From Rhodopirellula sp. (GTDB taxonomy: Bacteria > Planctomycetota > Planctomycetia > Pirellulales > Pirellulaceae), in the NCBI GenBank assembly GCA_002689655.1, contig NZHC01000116.1, forward strand, positions 1 through 58,955: a DNA stretch of 58,955 nt, written 5' to 3'. A model generated the notes under the pieces. That model worked only from the letters and a program-made list of their open reading frames with translations. It made no database searches and was not told where the DNA came from. Within the stretch, counting starts at the first letter, position 1. Every line of letters begins with the position of its first letter. This document shows, piece by piece, positions 1 to 9,289 of the stretch. The translations under genes and the position numbers were made by a program.

Positions 1-39
1 GGTGGGAAAGAGAAAATCGAAGAGCAACTGAACCAGTAA
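1..39 (+). CDS. C-terminal end of a plus-strand gene (partial)
   Basis: Reading from base 1 gives twelve codons (GGKEKIEEQLNQ) and then TAA. The product cannot be identified from so little. The call rests mainly on context: a strong intrinsic terminator in the plus orientation begins 27 bases after this stop, so something transcribed rightward must end here. Other plus frames are also possible, since frame 2 stops at base 31 and frame 3 runs on. The highly charged Lys/Glu/Gln tail is typical of a protein C-terminus. Confidence 0.4.
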   Translation, partial: GGKEKIEEQLNQ

Positions 40-65
40 GTTCGGATGACTCGAAAATTTCACCT

Positions 66-97
66 AACCTCGTCCGCCAAGCGGGCGAGGTTTTTTT
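66..97 (+). terminator. Intrinsic terminator, 12-bp stem and T7 tract
   Basis: Bases 66-77 pair with 81-92 through a three-base CAA loop. The stem is GC-rich with one G-T wobble, and the paired arm leads directly into a run of seven T (91-97). This is the clearest rho-independent terminator in the window. It lies just after the stop of the gene fragment at the left edge and points rightward, towards the end of the convergent MFS gene. Confidence 0.85.
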
Positions 98-186
98 GTG
101 CGTTGAGGCTTCCACGAACCCCTCTAAACTGATCGCCTCAGGGATTCGTACAACGGATTCTCAGTCATACGAATACGGTGCGTGTA

Positions 187-1416
187 TCAGGCTCTGCTGT
201 GTGCAGCAACTCGATTACGACGCCCACCCGCAATCAGCAGCATGCCCGCAACACCAGCAGCAATTGCACCAACGAGGATTGGATACTGCGGTGAGAGACC
301 CGCCAGGATTCCACCACCAAAGCACAACAGGGCCGAACCAAAAACACGCACAGAATGAGCCACCCCCAGCATTCGGCCTTGCGACTCTACCGAGGCTGTA
401 TTTGAAAGCAGCGTTGACATGTTGGTTGTACCGATCGCCATGCAAGATCCAATCAAGGGAAGGAGCAAGCACAACCATTGCCATTGTGATGGAGTGATCA
501 TCAGCACCAAAAGCAGCCCCAGCGAAATTGCACTGATACTGGTGATAATTCGTGGCGTCCAGCGTTTGCCAATTGGCTTGATCAGTAACCACTGCGTACA
601 GACCATGGAAACACTCGTGTATGACATCAGCCAGCCTACCTGTGATGAAGTGAACTCCCACTGTTGGACGAAGTACACAGGGTTGAACTGAAAGACAAAG
701 TCGATGCCTAGATAAAGAAAAAAGTTGACGAATAGAAGCGAACGAAAGGAAGCAATGCGCAGTGCATCCGTCATCTCTCGCAAGCCTTTCCCAAACTCGA
801 AACGTTTCCCAGCACTTGGTACCGGACATGAATTAGGAAAACGCCAGAGAATCAGCACCACGCATAACACGCAAATCCCAGCTGCTGCGTAAAACGGCAA
901 AGAATAAGAAGCGAAACTAAGGTATTTTTTATCGGCGAGATGCCCACCAAGAACCGGTGCGAAAACATAAGCCAAGCTGCTTGCCATATAGATCAGCCCG
1001 AAACGGTGCGTCTTCTCTGCCCCAGTAGACCAATGAGCAATCTCAGCTTGCGCCAGTACCAGCAGAACTCCCGCAAAGCCAATGAAGAACTGCCCTGCAA
1101 TGATGACCCAAACAGTATCCGCCTGTATCGACCAAGCAATCGCCGCATTTCCCAATGCAGTCACAGCCATGGCAATGGCAAGAACCCACTTTCGTCCATA
1201 CCGGTCAGAGATTTGTCCCAAAACAGGTGAACCCACAAATTCACCAAATCGCATCATGGACATGGCAACACCCAGCAAGAACGCGCGGGCTGCGGCGCTT
1301 GTGCCGGTAGCCAAGACACCATGCTCCACTGGATGCAAGAACATCGGTGACAGCACCGGCGACACCAGAGCGCTGGCAAAGAAACCGAGGAAGACCAGGA
1401 TGTAAATAAGTTGCAT
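187..1416 (-). CDS. MFS transporter (multidrug/TetA-like)
   Basis: This is a 12-helix-type integral membrane transporter of the major facilitator superfamily, about 409 residues, which is normal length. The cytoplasmic loop 2-3 carries the MFS signature G-Q-I-S-D-R-Y-G-R-K at about residues 65-75. Hydrophobic segments alternate with short charged loops throughout, and a longer charged loop in the middle, near residue 200, fits the usual 6+6 arrangement. I chose the ATG at 1416; an in-frame TTG at 1434 would add six residues. The motif pattern is that of proton-driven efflux proteins, but the substrate cannot be read from sequence. The gene stands alone and converges on the terminator at 66-97. 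Confidence 0.85.
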   Translation of the reverse strand: MQLIYILVFLGFFASALVSPVLSPMFLHPVEHGVLATGTSAAARAFLLGVAMSMMRFGEFVGSPVLGQISDRYGRKWVLAIAMAVTALGNAAIAWSIQADTVWVIIAGQFFIGFAGVLLVLAQAEIAHWSTGAEKTHRFGLIYMASSLAYVFAPVLGGHLADKKYLSFASYSLPFYAAAGICVLCVVLILWRFPNSCPVPSAGKRFEFGKGLREMTDALRIASFRSLLFVNFFLYLGIDFVFQFNPVYFVQQWEFTSSQVGWLMSYTSVSMVCTQWLLIKPIGKRWTPRIITSISAISLGLLLVLMITPSQWQWLCLLLPLIGSCMAIGTTNMSTLLSNTASVESQGRMLGVAHSVRVFGSALLCFGGGILAGLSPQYPILVGAIAAGVAGMLLIAGGRRNRVAAHSRA

Positions 1417-1804
1417 CAGAATAACGCTCGGCAAGCAAAAGAACGCGGCACGGGAAGCATGGAGATTTTCCTTCCGAAAATCCCGAAAGGTTAGGGCAAT
1501 ACAGACCTAGTTACCGAGAAATCGCCCACATCACCGCACTGCGATTACCCAGAGCATGCCCATTTATCCCAACGGATTTCCAAAGTTCTGCAAAAGTCGG
1601 TTCTATCCGAGCGGCCCCAACATGAAAGACCACGTTCGTGGTTCGAAGCAGAAGCTCAAGATTCATCCCGCCGGTCGCAGGGTATAAGAGGATTGTAATG
1701 CGTATTCACCGAGAAATCAGGCGAGCAACTATTTAAAAACTGCAGACCTGCCGATGTGAGGTACGCCACCGACGATTCTCGCCGTCGCAAAGCAGGCAAA
1801 AACA

Positions 1805-2068
1805 TTGGAACATTCTGTAATACGTGCCCTCTTCTCAAATGACGAACACCGCCAGGATCCGCAGCCGATTCCCGCGGCACACAGATTCCCCCGGAGAGCA
1901 ACACGATCACCCAATCCAGAAAAAATCGAAGGTGAAGCAAACGAGGAAGAACTGCAATGGCTATCGTTGTTTCGTGACACTCACGAACTGATGGATTTAT
2001 GCCGCGCAATCCAAAGCGATTTTTTGCGTGAAACGCTCGAAACCGAGGCTGACCAAGTGAACCAATAG
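1805..2068 (+). CDS. Hypothetical protein, 87 aa, doubtful
   Basis: This open frame starts at TTG with no convincing ribosome-binding site. The first half is rich in Pro, His and Arg and does not look coding. The second half, from about residue 40, is acidic, looks helical and is more protein-like (for example ELQWLSLFRDTHELMDLC). It may be a gene remnant or chance. No family is recognised. Confidence 0.22.
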   Translation: MEHSVIRALFSNDEHRQDPQPIPAAHRFPRRATRSPNPEKIEGEANEEELQWLSLFRDTHELMDLCRAIQSDFLRETLETEADQVNQ

Positions 2069-2268
2069 GTAGCCCACAAGATCAAAAAATACACGCTCAA
2101 GACCAACTCAATTCTCGTTGCCAGCCAAAGACAGCTCTAAACAAAGCCACCGACAGCCACGATAACTGCCGGGGTATCGGAACACACCCTGCGCTGTCAC
2201 TGCGATAGCGTCCTGTTTCGTTCGCCGTGCATAAACATTGGTAAGCTGGGCCTGAGAGAGCAACTGCC

Positions 2269-2400
2269 TCAGAGCATTGTGAGGCACAGTTCGAATCCAA
2301 AAAACGCTACACTCAGGCCCAAACATGCTAAGGAAATTATTACCCGCCGCATCTCCCACCAGGATCGCAAGCCGGCCGTTCTCGTAACCACCTGATCCAT
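2269..2400 (-). CDS. Candidate small membrane protein, 43 aa
   Basis: The ATG at 2400 is preceded by a good Shine-Dalgarno sequence, GAGGAG, at complement positions 2415-2410 with a 9-base spacer. The product has a short basic N-terminal part (RSWWEMRR) and then one hydrophobic stretch of about 20 residues, which gives a positive-inside single-pass topology. An alternative minus-strand frame, open from about 2424 to 2108, overlaps it and also reads plausibly. Both could derive from one gene broken by a frameshift. No homolog is recognised. The ribosome-binding site is the main support. Confidence 0.35.
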   Translation of the reverse strand: MDQVVTRTAGLRSWWEMRRVIISLACLGLSVAFFGFELCLTML

Positions 2401-2765
2401 GAATTCTATCTCCTCACTCACGGGAATGAGATTCCTTCTGCGTCAATCCCAGACGAGGCAGGTGCGTCTCAGAAGACACACTGTGCAGAATTGCACAACG
2501 AAATCAAAACAATCAACCTAAGATTCGTCACTACCGCGAAATGTCATTTTACATCGCGCCTTATTCCCCCTCTCTCCAACCCGCTTCTAAAAGTAAGTCA
2601 CGGTCGGTGTCGCCTACAGGCATGGGATGATCGTGCTTTCGTGAGCACGGTACCACTTGAGTGGAACAAGCATTTGGGAGCACACAACAGGCATCGGCAG
2701 CTGACTTTCACTTTTCTGATTTTCGCCAACCTGTTCGATGACTCAAGAGACCGTACAATCGGGCC

Positions 2766-3620
2766 ATGTTCCAACTCCGATGCACCGTCCGAAACTGTCA
2801 AGCCACACTCAAACTGCATGAAAAGGGCCTGACCTGTCCTCATGGCCATCATTTTGACCGCGCCAAGGAGGGTTACTGGAGCCTCATCCAACCGCAAGAC
2901 CGAAAATCGACCAAAGCCGGTGATACTGACACAGCCGTACTCGCACGTCACCGTTGGCTGCAGCGCGGCAATGCTCACGAGCTCATGAAATCCCTGAAAC
3001 CTTGGGTGACTCAGGCGTTAGCTTGCTCACTTTCAAATTCAACAAGCGTTCCAGGACCTCCGAGGATTCTCGACCTAGGATGCGGCGAAGGTTCCTTTGG
3101 CCCCGCCCTGTTTGGCGGATACGCAAAAAGCTACTGTGGAATTGATTTATCCAAGAGAGCAGTCCGACTGGCCGCACGGGGTTGGCCAGACGCAACTTGG
3201 GTGCTGGCAAACGCGGATCGCACCTTGCCCATTCATAACGAAAGCGTCGACTGTGCCGTTTCATTGTTCGGACGCAGACCTGTCAGCGAACTTGCACGCA
3301 TTTTAAAACGCAATGGTAAGTGCATCATTGCCGTACCAGCCGAAGATGATTTAATCGAGCTGCGTGAAAAAACCCAAAACGCGGGGCACCGTCGCAGCAG
3401 ATGGCAAACGATCGTAAGTGAATTCGGTTCAGCCGGTTATCAATTTCTGGAGCATCAACTCTGGAGACAACAAATGAATCTGGATCGGGAGGCAATCACT
3501 GATGCACTTGCGATGACCTACCGAGCAGCCAGATACTCACAACAATCGAAGCTCGAATCCGTCTCTGAAATGAAAGTCACTCTGGCAGCAGACTTGCTTT
3601 TATTTGCTCGCACTACGTGA
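2766..3620 (+). CDS. rlmA: 23S rRNA (guanine-N1)-methyltransferase, RlmA family
   Basis: This is a predicted SAM-dependent methyltransferase acting on N1 of a guanine in 23S rRNA (G745 or G748 type), in the cytoplasm. At 284 aa it is the normal family length. The N-terminus has the RlmA zinc-binding element: Cys6, Cys11, Cys24 and His28, with the family signature 'CPHGHHFDRAKEGY'. The SAM motif I, 'LDLGCGEG', lies at about residue 101, followed by an acidic motif II ('GIDLSKRAV'). I cannot tell RlmA-I from RlmA-II specificity. The ATG at 2766 lies just before the zinc element, as in characterised homologs. The gene converges on the phospholipase-like gene, with 14 bases between the stops. Confidence 0.85.
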   Translation: MFQLRCTVRNCQATLKLHEKGLTCPHGHHFDRAKEGYWSLIQPQDRKSTKAGDTDTAVLARHRWLQRGNAHELMKSLKPWVTQALACSLSNSTSVPGPPRILDLGCGEGSFGPALFGGYAKSYCGIDLSKRAVRLAARGWPDATWVLANADRTLPIHNESVDCAVSLFGRRPVSELARILKRNGKCIIAVPAEDDLIELREKTQNAGHRRSRWQTIVSEFGSAGYQFLEHQLWRQQMNLDREAITDALAMTYRAARYSQQSKLESVSEMKVTLAADLLLFARTT

Positions 3621-3634
3621 GCAAGACGCGAAAC

Positions 3635-4669
3635 TCAACGTTCATCCTGCTGCGTTTCATCCTGCTGTCGATTGAATTTAAAAAGCAAATTCGGTGTGTC
3701 ACCACATTCGTAAAAATCGACGGCAACGAAGTTCGGAAATCGCTTCATTACCTTCTCACATTCTTCGAGTCGAGGCTTGAGGACACTCGTGGCATTGGCT
3801 TTTTCAGCCAACGCCAGACCAGCGATCGGTCGCGTCAAAAAGTGATTCAGAATCAAAAGTGAACTGGACTCATCACCACGATTTCGTTGAAAACTGAAGT
3901 CAGCAACCTGTTTAACCGAATAATGCGTTTCCTGACAAAACTGCCATACGTCGTGATAGCCTGGCCACTCACCGCCACCGGAATCAGTAAACAGCACCAG
4001 CCTTTTATCTCGGGCGATCATATCACTGATTCGCGGCCATGGACTGCCGCTTTCCTGCTGATGCACCCTGTCCCACAAGCCGGACAACTTAAATGCCTCC
4101 TGCACCTCGGTCGCGGGCGCATAGCACTCCAATATCAGCGTAATCACTGCATCCGATCGCCGCTGCAAGAACAAATTGATTTCGGCAAGCCCCGATTCAA
4201 GCGGCATCTTGCCCAACATAGAAGAACCATGCCATAAAAAGGGCTGATCATCAATCATGTGTACATCTAGCATTAGCCCACGAACACCATCGTTCAGTTG
4301 GCGTGTGATTCCATAAGACTGGTTTGGAAACCACCACCCTTCAGCCCGATTTGACATTGCGTTGTGTGTTACCAACCATGAAATATCGCTGTAGTTGGCC
4401 TGCAGATACCCTGGAAGCGTTTCGGGTGAAAATCCATCAGGAACTGACAGCGAAACTACGTTTTCCACCATCTTCGCTGGCAACTGATTGCCACCACGTT
4501 TCTCAGCCCTAGTATTTACGTTCTTGCCTGCATCCAAAACCAGGAAGCCATCGAATTGACTGTTCATGACTACCCCAGCAAACGTCAACACTAAAATCAA
4601 GCCTAAAGCCCATCGAAGAAAGGGGCGTCGAATGGCCTGTAGCCGAAGTAAGTTGGTCAGGTATCGCAT
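3635..4669 (-). CDS. Membrane-anchored PI-PLC-like phosphodiesterase
   Basis: This 344-residue protein has one N-terminal membrane anchor or uncleaved signal at about residues 18-36, followed by a domain of the PLC-like phosphodiesterase (PI-PLC X) superfamily. The first catalytic His is in 'VTHNAMS' (His102). It is followed by 'GVRGLMLDVH' and 'LWHG', which supplies the second His, the usual order in bacterial PI-PLCs. Family knowledge suggests cleavage of a phosphodiester in phosphatidylinositol or a related lipid headgroup, outside the cytoplasmic membrane. Substrate specificity is not readable. Its start lies 213 bases from the divergent sulfatase gene, so the two may share a promoter region. 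Confidence 0.75.
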   Translation of the reverse strand: MRYLTNLLRLQAIRRPFLRWALGLILVLTFAGVVMNSQFDGFLVLDAGKNVNTRAEKRGGNQLPAKMVENVVSLSVPDGFSPETLPGYLQANYSDISWLVTHNAMSNRAEGWWFPNQSYGITRQLNDGVRGLMLDVHMIDDQPFLWHGSSMLGKMPLESGLAEINLFLQRRSDAVITLILECYAPATEVQEAFKLSGLWDRVHQQESGSPWPRISDMIARDKRLVLFTDSGGGEWPGYHDVWQFCQETHYSVKQVADFSFQRNRGDESSSLLILNHFLTRPIAGLALAEKANATSVLKPRLEECEKVMKRFPNFVAVDFYECGDTPNLLFKFNRQQDETQQDER

Positions 4670-4882
4670 GAACTATCACAGATGGATGTAAAAGAAAACA
4701 CAACGAGACGATGTCGGATATCATATTCTATGACCGCGCCGCCAATTTTTTCATTGAATGAAAATCTTGCACGGCTTCTGGAACACATCTGTCTCACGGT
4801 TTCAAAACGACTTCTTACGAACTTGCGTTCATCACTGAATTCACCGCAAGCTAGGTGATTTGCCGCGATCACAACGCCCAAA

Positions 4883-6277
4883 ATGCAAATGAATTGCCCA
4901 GACAACCAACCCAGAAGTGTTTCAAACTTGATGACTGCTGCAGTGTTTGCAATGTTCATTTCGAATTCTGCCGTCATTGCCAACCAACCAAATATCGTAT
5001 TCATGATCGCTGATGACTTGGGCTGGGCTGATGTCCAATTCCACGGTGGCAGCATTCCGACGCCGCACTTGAATGCTCTATTGAAATCAGGCATGGAATT
5101 GCGACAGCATTACGTGGCTCCCGTATGCAGCCCGACTCGTGTCAGTTTATTAACGGGGCGCTACTGGAGTCGGTTTGGCATAACGACACCAACCAATCAT
5201 TTGGCTCTACCAATGGAAACGGTCACCATGGCCAGCATTTTGCGAAATGCCGGGTACACAACCTGCATGACAGGAAAATGGCACTTAGGGTCGGAAACGC
5301 GTTGGGGGCCAAGGCACTTTGGGTTTGACCACAGCTATGGTTCTCTTGCCGGTGGTGTCACGCCATGGTCACACTTTTACAAAAAGGGGATCCACTCAGT
5401 GACTTGGCACCGCAATGGCGAACGACTGACTGAAACCGGTCACGTCACTGACCTGATCACAAACGAAGCAGTCGGGTGGATTGCAAAACAACAAAAAGAT
5501 CAACCATTTTTCCTGTACGTGCCCTTCACCGCTGTCCATCTGCCGATACGAGAACCGGACACCTGGCTTGAACGTGTACCCCAACATGTTACTGGAAACG
5601 TACCGCGGCAATACGCAGCCTGCATCCTTCACTTGGATGACTCCATTGGCCAAATAGCCCGCGCCGTAGACAACATTGGGCAACGCGACAATACGCTCAT
5701 CATTTTCACGAGTGACAACGGAGGATCCACTGCAGAAAACAACGACAACAAGTACCCCGACGATGAATGTCCCAATGGTAGATTGACAGGCAGTAACCTG
5801 CCGCTACGCGGAAAAAAAGGTGACCTTTATGAAGGTGGCGTTCGTGTACCGACCATCGCCTCATGGCCAAGCAAAATTACGCCAGGCTCACACTCTTCCA
5901 CACCAGTGCACATCGTTGATTGGATGCCAACCTTCTGCAACCTGACCAAAGTAAAGCAGGATTCAAAAAAACACAAATGGGACGGACACGACCTCTGGAC
6001 TGTTCTATCAGGCGAGGAAAGGTTACTTCCCAGAACTTTGTATTCCGCAGGTACCCATTTCCGCTCGCACTCCCTACGTGACGGTGATTGGAAACTGATC
6101 CTCTTTCAAAGCAAGGGTTCCACGCAGGAACGAGCAGAACTTTATCACATCACCAGTGATCCAACGGAAAAAACAAACTTGGCGTCAACGGAACCTGAAC
6201 GATTGCAGCAGATGCGACAATCTTTAAAAACGGTTTCCATGAATGATCGTGACTCAGTCGCAGTGACCGAGAAATAA
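4883..6277 (+). CDS. Arylsulfatase, type I formylglycine (S1 family)
   Basis: This is a secreted or periplasmic sulfatase that removes sulfate esters, probably from a polysaccharide. The FGly motif C-S-P-T-R begins at Cys82 and is followed by 'LLTGRY'. Metal-binding residues are visible at 'MIADDLG' near the N-terminus and in 'FTSDNGG'. 'GKWHLG' supplies the usual Lys/His pair. The C-terminus has the typical 'Y-x-I-x-x-D-P-x-E-x-x-N-L-A' ending. The signal peptide runs to about residue 33. ATGs at 4883, 4889 and 4931 are all possible. I kept the first because the last leaves no positive residue in the n-region. The layout resembles ASB/GALNS-like sulfatases. The PL10 lyase gene follows after 143 bases. 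Confidence 0.88.
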   Translation: MQMNCPDNQPRSVSNLMTAAVFAMFISNSAVIANQPNIVFMIADDLGWADVQFHGGSIPTPHLNALLKSGMELRQHYVAPVCSPTRVSLLTGRYWSRFGITTPTNHLALPMETVTMASILRNAGYTTCMTGKWHLGSETRWGPRHFGFDHSYGSLAGGVTPWSHFYKKGIHSVTWHRNGERLTETGHVTDLITNEAVGWIAKQQKDQPFFLYVPFTAVHLPIREPDTWLERVPQHVTGNVPRQYAACILHLDDSIGQIARAVDNIGQRDNTLIIFTSDNGGSTAENNDNKYPDDECPNGRLTGSNLPLRGKKGDLYEGGVRVPTIASWPSKITPGSHSSTPVHIVDWMPTFCNLTKVKQDSKKHKWDGHDLWTVLSGEERLLPRTLYSAGTHFRSHSLRDGDWKLILFQSKGSTQERAELYHITSDPTEKTNLASTEPERLQQMRQSLKTVSMNDRDSVAVTEK

Positions 6278-6420
6278 CATCAGAAATTGATATTCCTTCC
6301 AACATACACAGCAAGAATGATGATTAAAACGAAGTCCAAAAAAGCAAGCATGATGACATGGTAAGTTCGGAAGCCAAAACAGGAACCAACAACCTTGCAG
6401 GATCACATCACGTTGCACAA

Positions 6421-7479
6421 ATGCTTCTGACTGTATTTTACATAACTGCAAAAAAAGCGAGAAACCTCATTAAGAAACAATCTCTTTGTGCTGCAATGAT
6501 TTTTATTGCGGGAAGTCTGAACACTGAAGCGGGAACGCGTGATTGCTTAAAAAAAACAGATAAGTGGCTAACTTCATCAATCGGCCGCAAACACGTCGAC
6601 AACGTCTTGACTTACCAACACGCGAATGGCTCCTGGCCAAAGAATGTCGACACTACGGCACATGCCTTCAACGGCAACCCTCAAGATTTGAAGGGAACAT
6701 TTGACAATGGCGCAACCGTCAATGAAATTCGCTTACTGGCTCGTGCGTACGGTGCAACAGAGCGGAAAGTTTACAAAGCTGCGTTTTTGAAAGGGGTGCT
6801 GTGCATTCTTGATACGCAATATCCCAACGGGGGCTGGCCACAAGCACCCCAACCCAACGGTTACCAGCGACACATTACATTCAATGATGGAACAATGGTT
6901 GGACTTATGCTCCTGTTGCGTGACGTGTACAGCGAAGAACAATATGGCTTTATCAATGAGGACTTGAGGCAACGCTGCAAAAACGCGTTTCAAGTCGCCG
7001 TCAATTGCATCCTTGCATGCCAGATCAAAGTCAACGGCAAGTTGACCGCATGGTGCGCTCAACACGATCACAAGACCCTTACTCCCCGGGGCGCAAGATC
7101 CTACGAACACCCCTCCATCAGTGGTAGCGAAAGCGCAGGAATCACAAGACTACTGATGAGCATTGCCGAACCATCCGAATCAATCCAAACATCGGTAAGA
7201 TCAGCCGTTCAATGGTTCCGCGACTCAAAACTCACCGGCATTCGAGTCAAAAAAACAAGCGATGGAGACAAACAGGTCATTCCAACGACCAACGGTAGTC
7301 CACTGTGGGCACGATTCTATGAAATTGATACCAATCGCCCCATCTTCAGTGGTCGCGACGGGATCATTCAATACGACCTAGCAAAGATTGAATCAGAGCG
7401 ACGTACTGGCTATTCATGGTATGGGACTGCGGGCCAACGTGTGCTTGATGAATGGCAGCGATGCGTCTGGGCTGATTGA
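6421..7479 (+). CDS. pelA: Pectate lyase, polysaccharide lyase family 10
   Basis: This is a predicted secreted endo-acting lyase that cleaves polygalacturonate by calcium-assisted beta-elimination. Family 10 signatures appear in order: 'NGSWPKN', 'TFDNGAT' (about residue 93), 'YPNGGWPQ', 'HITFNDGTM', 'AWCAQHD' (about 211), and 'PRGARSYEHPSISGSESA', which carries the conserved Arg. The (alpha/alpha)-type fold fits the helical spacing. An ATG at 6358 is also in frame. I preferred 6421 because it puts a Lys/Arg-rich n-region before the hydrophobic signal core 'LCAAMIFIAGSL'. The gene lies in the same direction as the sulfatase and converges on the SGNH esterase, whose stop is 29 bases away. The three together suggest use of a uronate polymer with sulfate and acetyl groups. 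Confidence 0.85.
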   Translation: MLLTVFYITAKKARNLIKKQSLCAAMIFIAGSLNTEAGTRDCLKKTDKWLTSSIGRKHVDNVLTYQHANGSWPKNVDTTAHAFNGNPQDLKGTFDNGATVNEIRLLARAYGATERKVYKAAFLKGVLCILDTQYPNGGWPQAPQPNGYQRHITFNDGTMVGLMLLLRDVYSEEQYGFINEDLRQRCKNAFQVAVNCILACQIKVNGKLTAWCAQHDHKTLTPRGARSYEHPSISGSESAGITRLLMSIAEPSESIQTSVRSAVQWFRDSKLTGIRVKKTSDGDKQVIPTTNGSPLWARFYEIDTNRPIFSGRDGIIQYDLAKIESERRTGYSWYGTAGQRVLDEWQRCVWAD

Positions 7480-7508
7480 CCGAGCACAACCGACGAAGTG
7501 TGCCAGCC

Positions 7509-8990
7509 TCATCGATTGTACTGCCGCAATCTTTCATCTTTATTCAGCAGGTCGATGAGATCATTGGCATCCATGCCGTTGGTAGCCGGTCGCTGACGAC
7601 CAGGGTCAAGCTCATCAGTAGACAAGCGTGAAGCCGCCAAAGCAGTATCTTCCAGACCCAAAATATCCAGCACTCTTCGGGCTAAAACCCTGCCAGCGGG
7701 CTCGGCCAGGATTCCCCCGATATGCAAATCGCCATAGCTGTTCTTTTTGCTTTTATCAGCCGTACCTGCAGCCTCCATCCATGTTTCGTAAAACGGTTCA
7801 CTGGTCAGCAAGGCATGCTGATCACAGATACCGATTTCCGGGTGCTTGGCGATCACCTCCAACGCCCATGGATTGATAAAACGCGACATGGTTTGCTGGA
7901 CGCGTCCAGGGGCTCTACCATCACGCTGCAAATTCCCTGGTTCCGGATAACCGCGTGGAATCGGCGTTGTTGTCACGAATACCAACTTAGCCTTGGTTTT
8001 CCCAAGCTCTGAAATGACTGTTTCAAGCCCCGCCTGATATTCCTTTTTCGTATTTTTGGAATCCCAGTGACCAAAATTGAAGCTAATCACATCCCACTGC
8101 ATTCCTGGTTGCTCGTACGCACCTAACCACTGCACGATATTCTGCACGCCTTTCCGCACCGGTCCACAATTCGTAGGCGGATGATATACATTCAATCGAC
8201 CTTTCAATGCGGCCCGCAAGGACTTGTCATAATTTCCCGAAATTGAATCACCAATGAACAGGTAACGAGGCAAAGTTGGATCATCTTTCCCCGCTGGATC
8301 CTCAAGTAAACGCAGTGCTACTTCGCTGGCATGAAAAACGTCACCCTCCATATGCCCGTGCACGAATGCCTGCTGAGTGAATGGCTGGATATCAGCTCGC
8401 TTCAAAAGCCCCATGATTCGATGCTGACCGTCATGACCCTGCGTGCCAATCTGGTAAGTCTCATCACCAACTTTAACATCCATGAATCGACCATTCTCTC
8501 GAACGAACCTACCGGATATCCATGGCTCTTCTTCAGTTGGCAGATGGTCAGGGATAGGATCCACATACAACTTCCCATCAAAGATTGGTTTGGAGCCCTT
8601 TGCCAGGTAATCACGCACAGCTGCTGCGTCTTGAAAGTTACGTCGGATGTACAAAACCTTCGGCAAATCAAAACGATGAACCTGTCCTGCCACTTGGCAG
8701 ATCACTTCACCTGCCTCAAAACCACCTCTCTGAACACGTGATTGCAATCCAATCTTTGCATCAGCTTCAAGCAAAACTTCGATCACCCCATCCGCGTTCC
8801 GGATATAAAAATTCTTCATATCCTGATCAAGTGGGGTGATAATTCCATTGGAAACCATGTCACCAGTGTACGGATCACCGTAAGACCGATCCGGCGTCAC
8901 CGTCATGAAATGCGATTCCTGCGCTACCCCCAAACCCGCGATCCACACGCCATGGAACAAAAACAGGAGTCTCAGAATGGAACATTGCAT
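7509..8990 (-). CDS. Secreted SGNH/GDSL-type hydrolase
   Basis: This 493-residue protein has an N-terminal signal peptide (about residues 1-23), a mixed N-terminal domain of about 220 residues with no clear match, and then an SGNH esterase domain. Block I is 'FIGDSISGNY' with the nucleophile Ser249. Block III is 'FNFGHWD', and the C-terminal 'DLHIGG' supplies the Asp-x-x-His pair. The likely reaction is removal of acyl groups, most often acetyl, from a glycan. The neighbouring PL10 lyase makes a pectin or uronan acetylesterase role attractive, but that is inference. The C-terminal 50 residues end in a charged helical stretch. The gene is divergent from the cytochrome/DUF1553 gene, with about 300 bases between. 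Confidence 0.75.
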   Translation of the reverse strand: MQCSILRLLFLFHGVWIAGLGVAQESHFMTVTPDRSYGDPYTGDMVSNGIITPLDQDMKNFYIRNADGVIEVLLEADAKIGLQSRVQRGGFEAGEVICQVAGQVHRFDLPKVLYIRRNFQDAAAVRDYLAKGSKPIFDGKLYVDPIPDHLPTEEEPWISGRFVRENGRFMDVKVGDETYQIGTQGHDGQHRIMGLLKRADIQPFTQQAFVHGHMEGDVFHASEVALRLLEDPAGKDDPTLPRYLFIGDSISGNYDKSLRAALKGRLNVYHPPTNCGPVRKGVQNIVQWLGAYEQPGMQWDVISFNFGHWDSKNTKKEYQAGLETVISELGKTKAKLVFVTTTPIPRGYPEPGNLQRDGRAPGRVQQTMSRFINPWALEVIAKHPEIGICDQHALLTSEPFYETWMEAAGTADKSKKNSYGDLHIGGILAEPAGRVLARRVLDILGLEDTALAASRLSTDELDPGRQRPATNGMDANDLIDLLNKDERLRQYNR

Positions 8991-9289
8991 CGCGCACCTT
9001 GCCTATCCTCTTGAGGTAAAATCCACACCAGCAGCTACGTTGGCAGCCTACTCCACCGATTACAATGAGCGGAACACCCAAACCTGCTAACAGGGCGATA
9101 ACGCACGAAATGCTTCGCGGTACTCCTGCTGAAGGTCATCTTGTTTTCACAAAACGCCAACACTTCCTACTCGCGTTCGGCAGACGATCGAGATAGAACA
9201 GGGAGACTGTAACGAATCTCAGTTGCCTATCCGCCTGTCCGCCTGTCCCACCCGAACCCCACCTCGTGTTGAGATCGGAAAAACCTCCG

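Larger units (their letters stand above)
1417..2765. other. Gene-poor stretch of about 1.35 kb
   Basis: No known family is visible here on either strand. It holds two low-confidence short frames, listed separately (1805-2068 plus and 2269-2400 minus). A 6-bp hairpin with a TTCGTG loop (2632-2649) lies upstream of the rRNA methyltransferase but has no T tract. I saw no tRNA and no clear repeat. Decayed genes are possible. Confidence 0.5.

Noticed and set aside
2285-2300. TTCGAATCC resembling a tRNA T-loop
   Set aside because: Flanking bases do not form the T stem, and no acceptor or anticodon arm is present.
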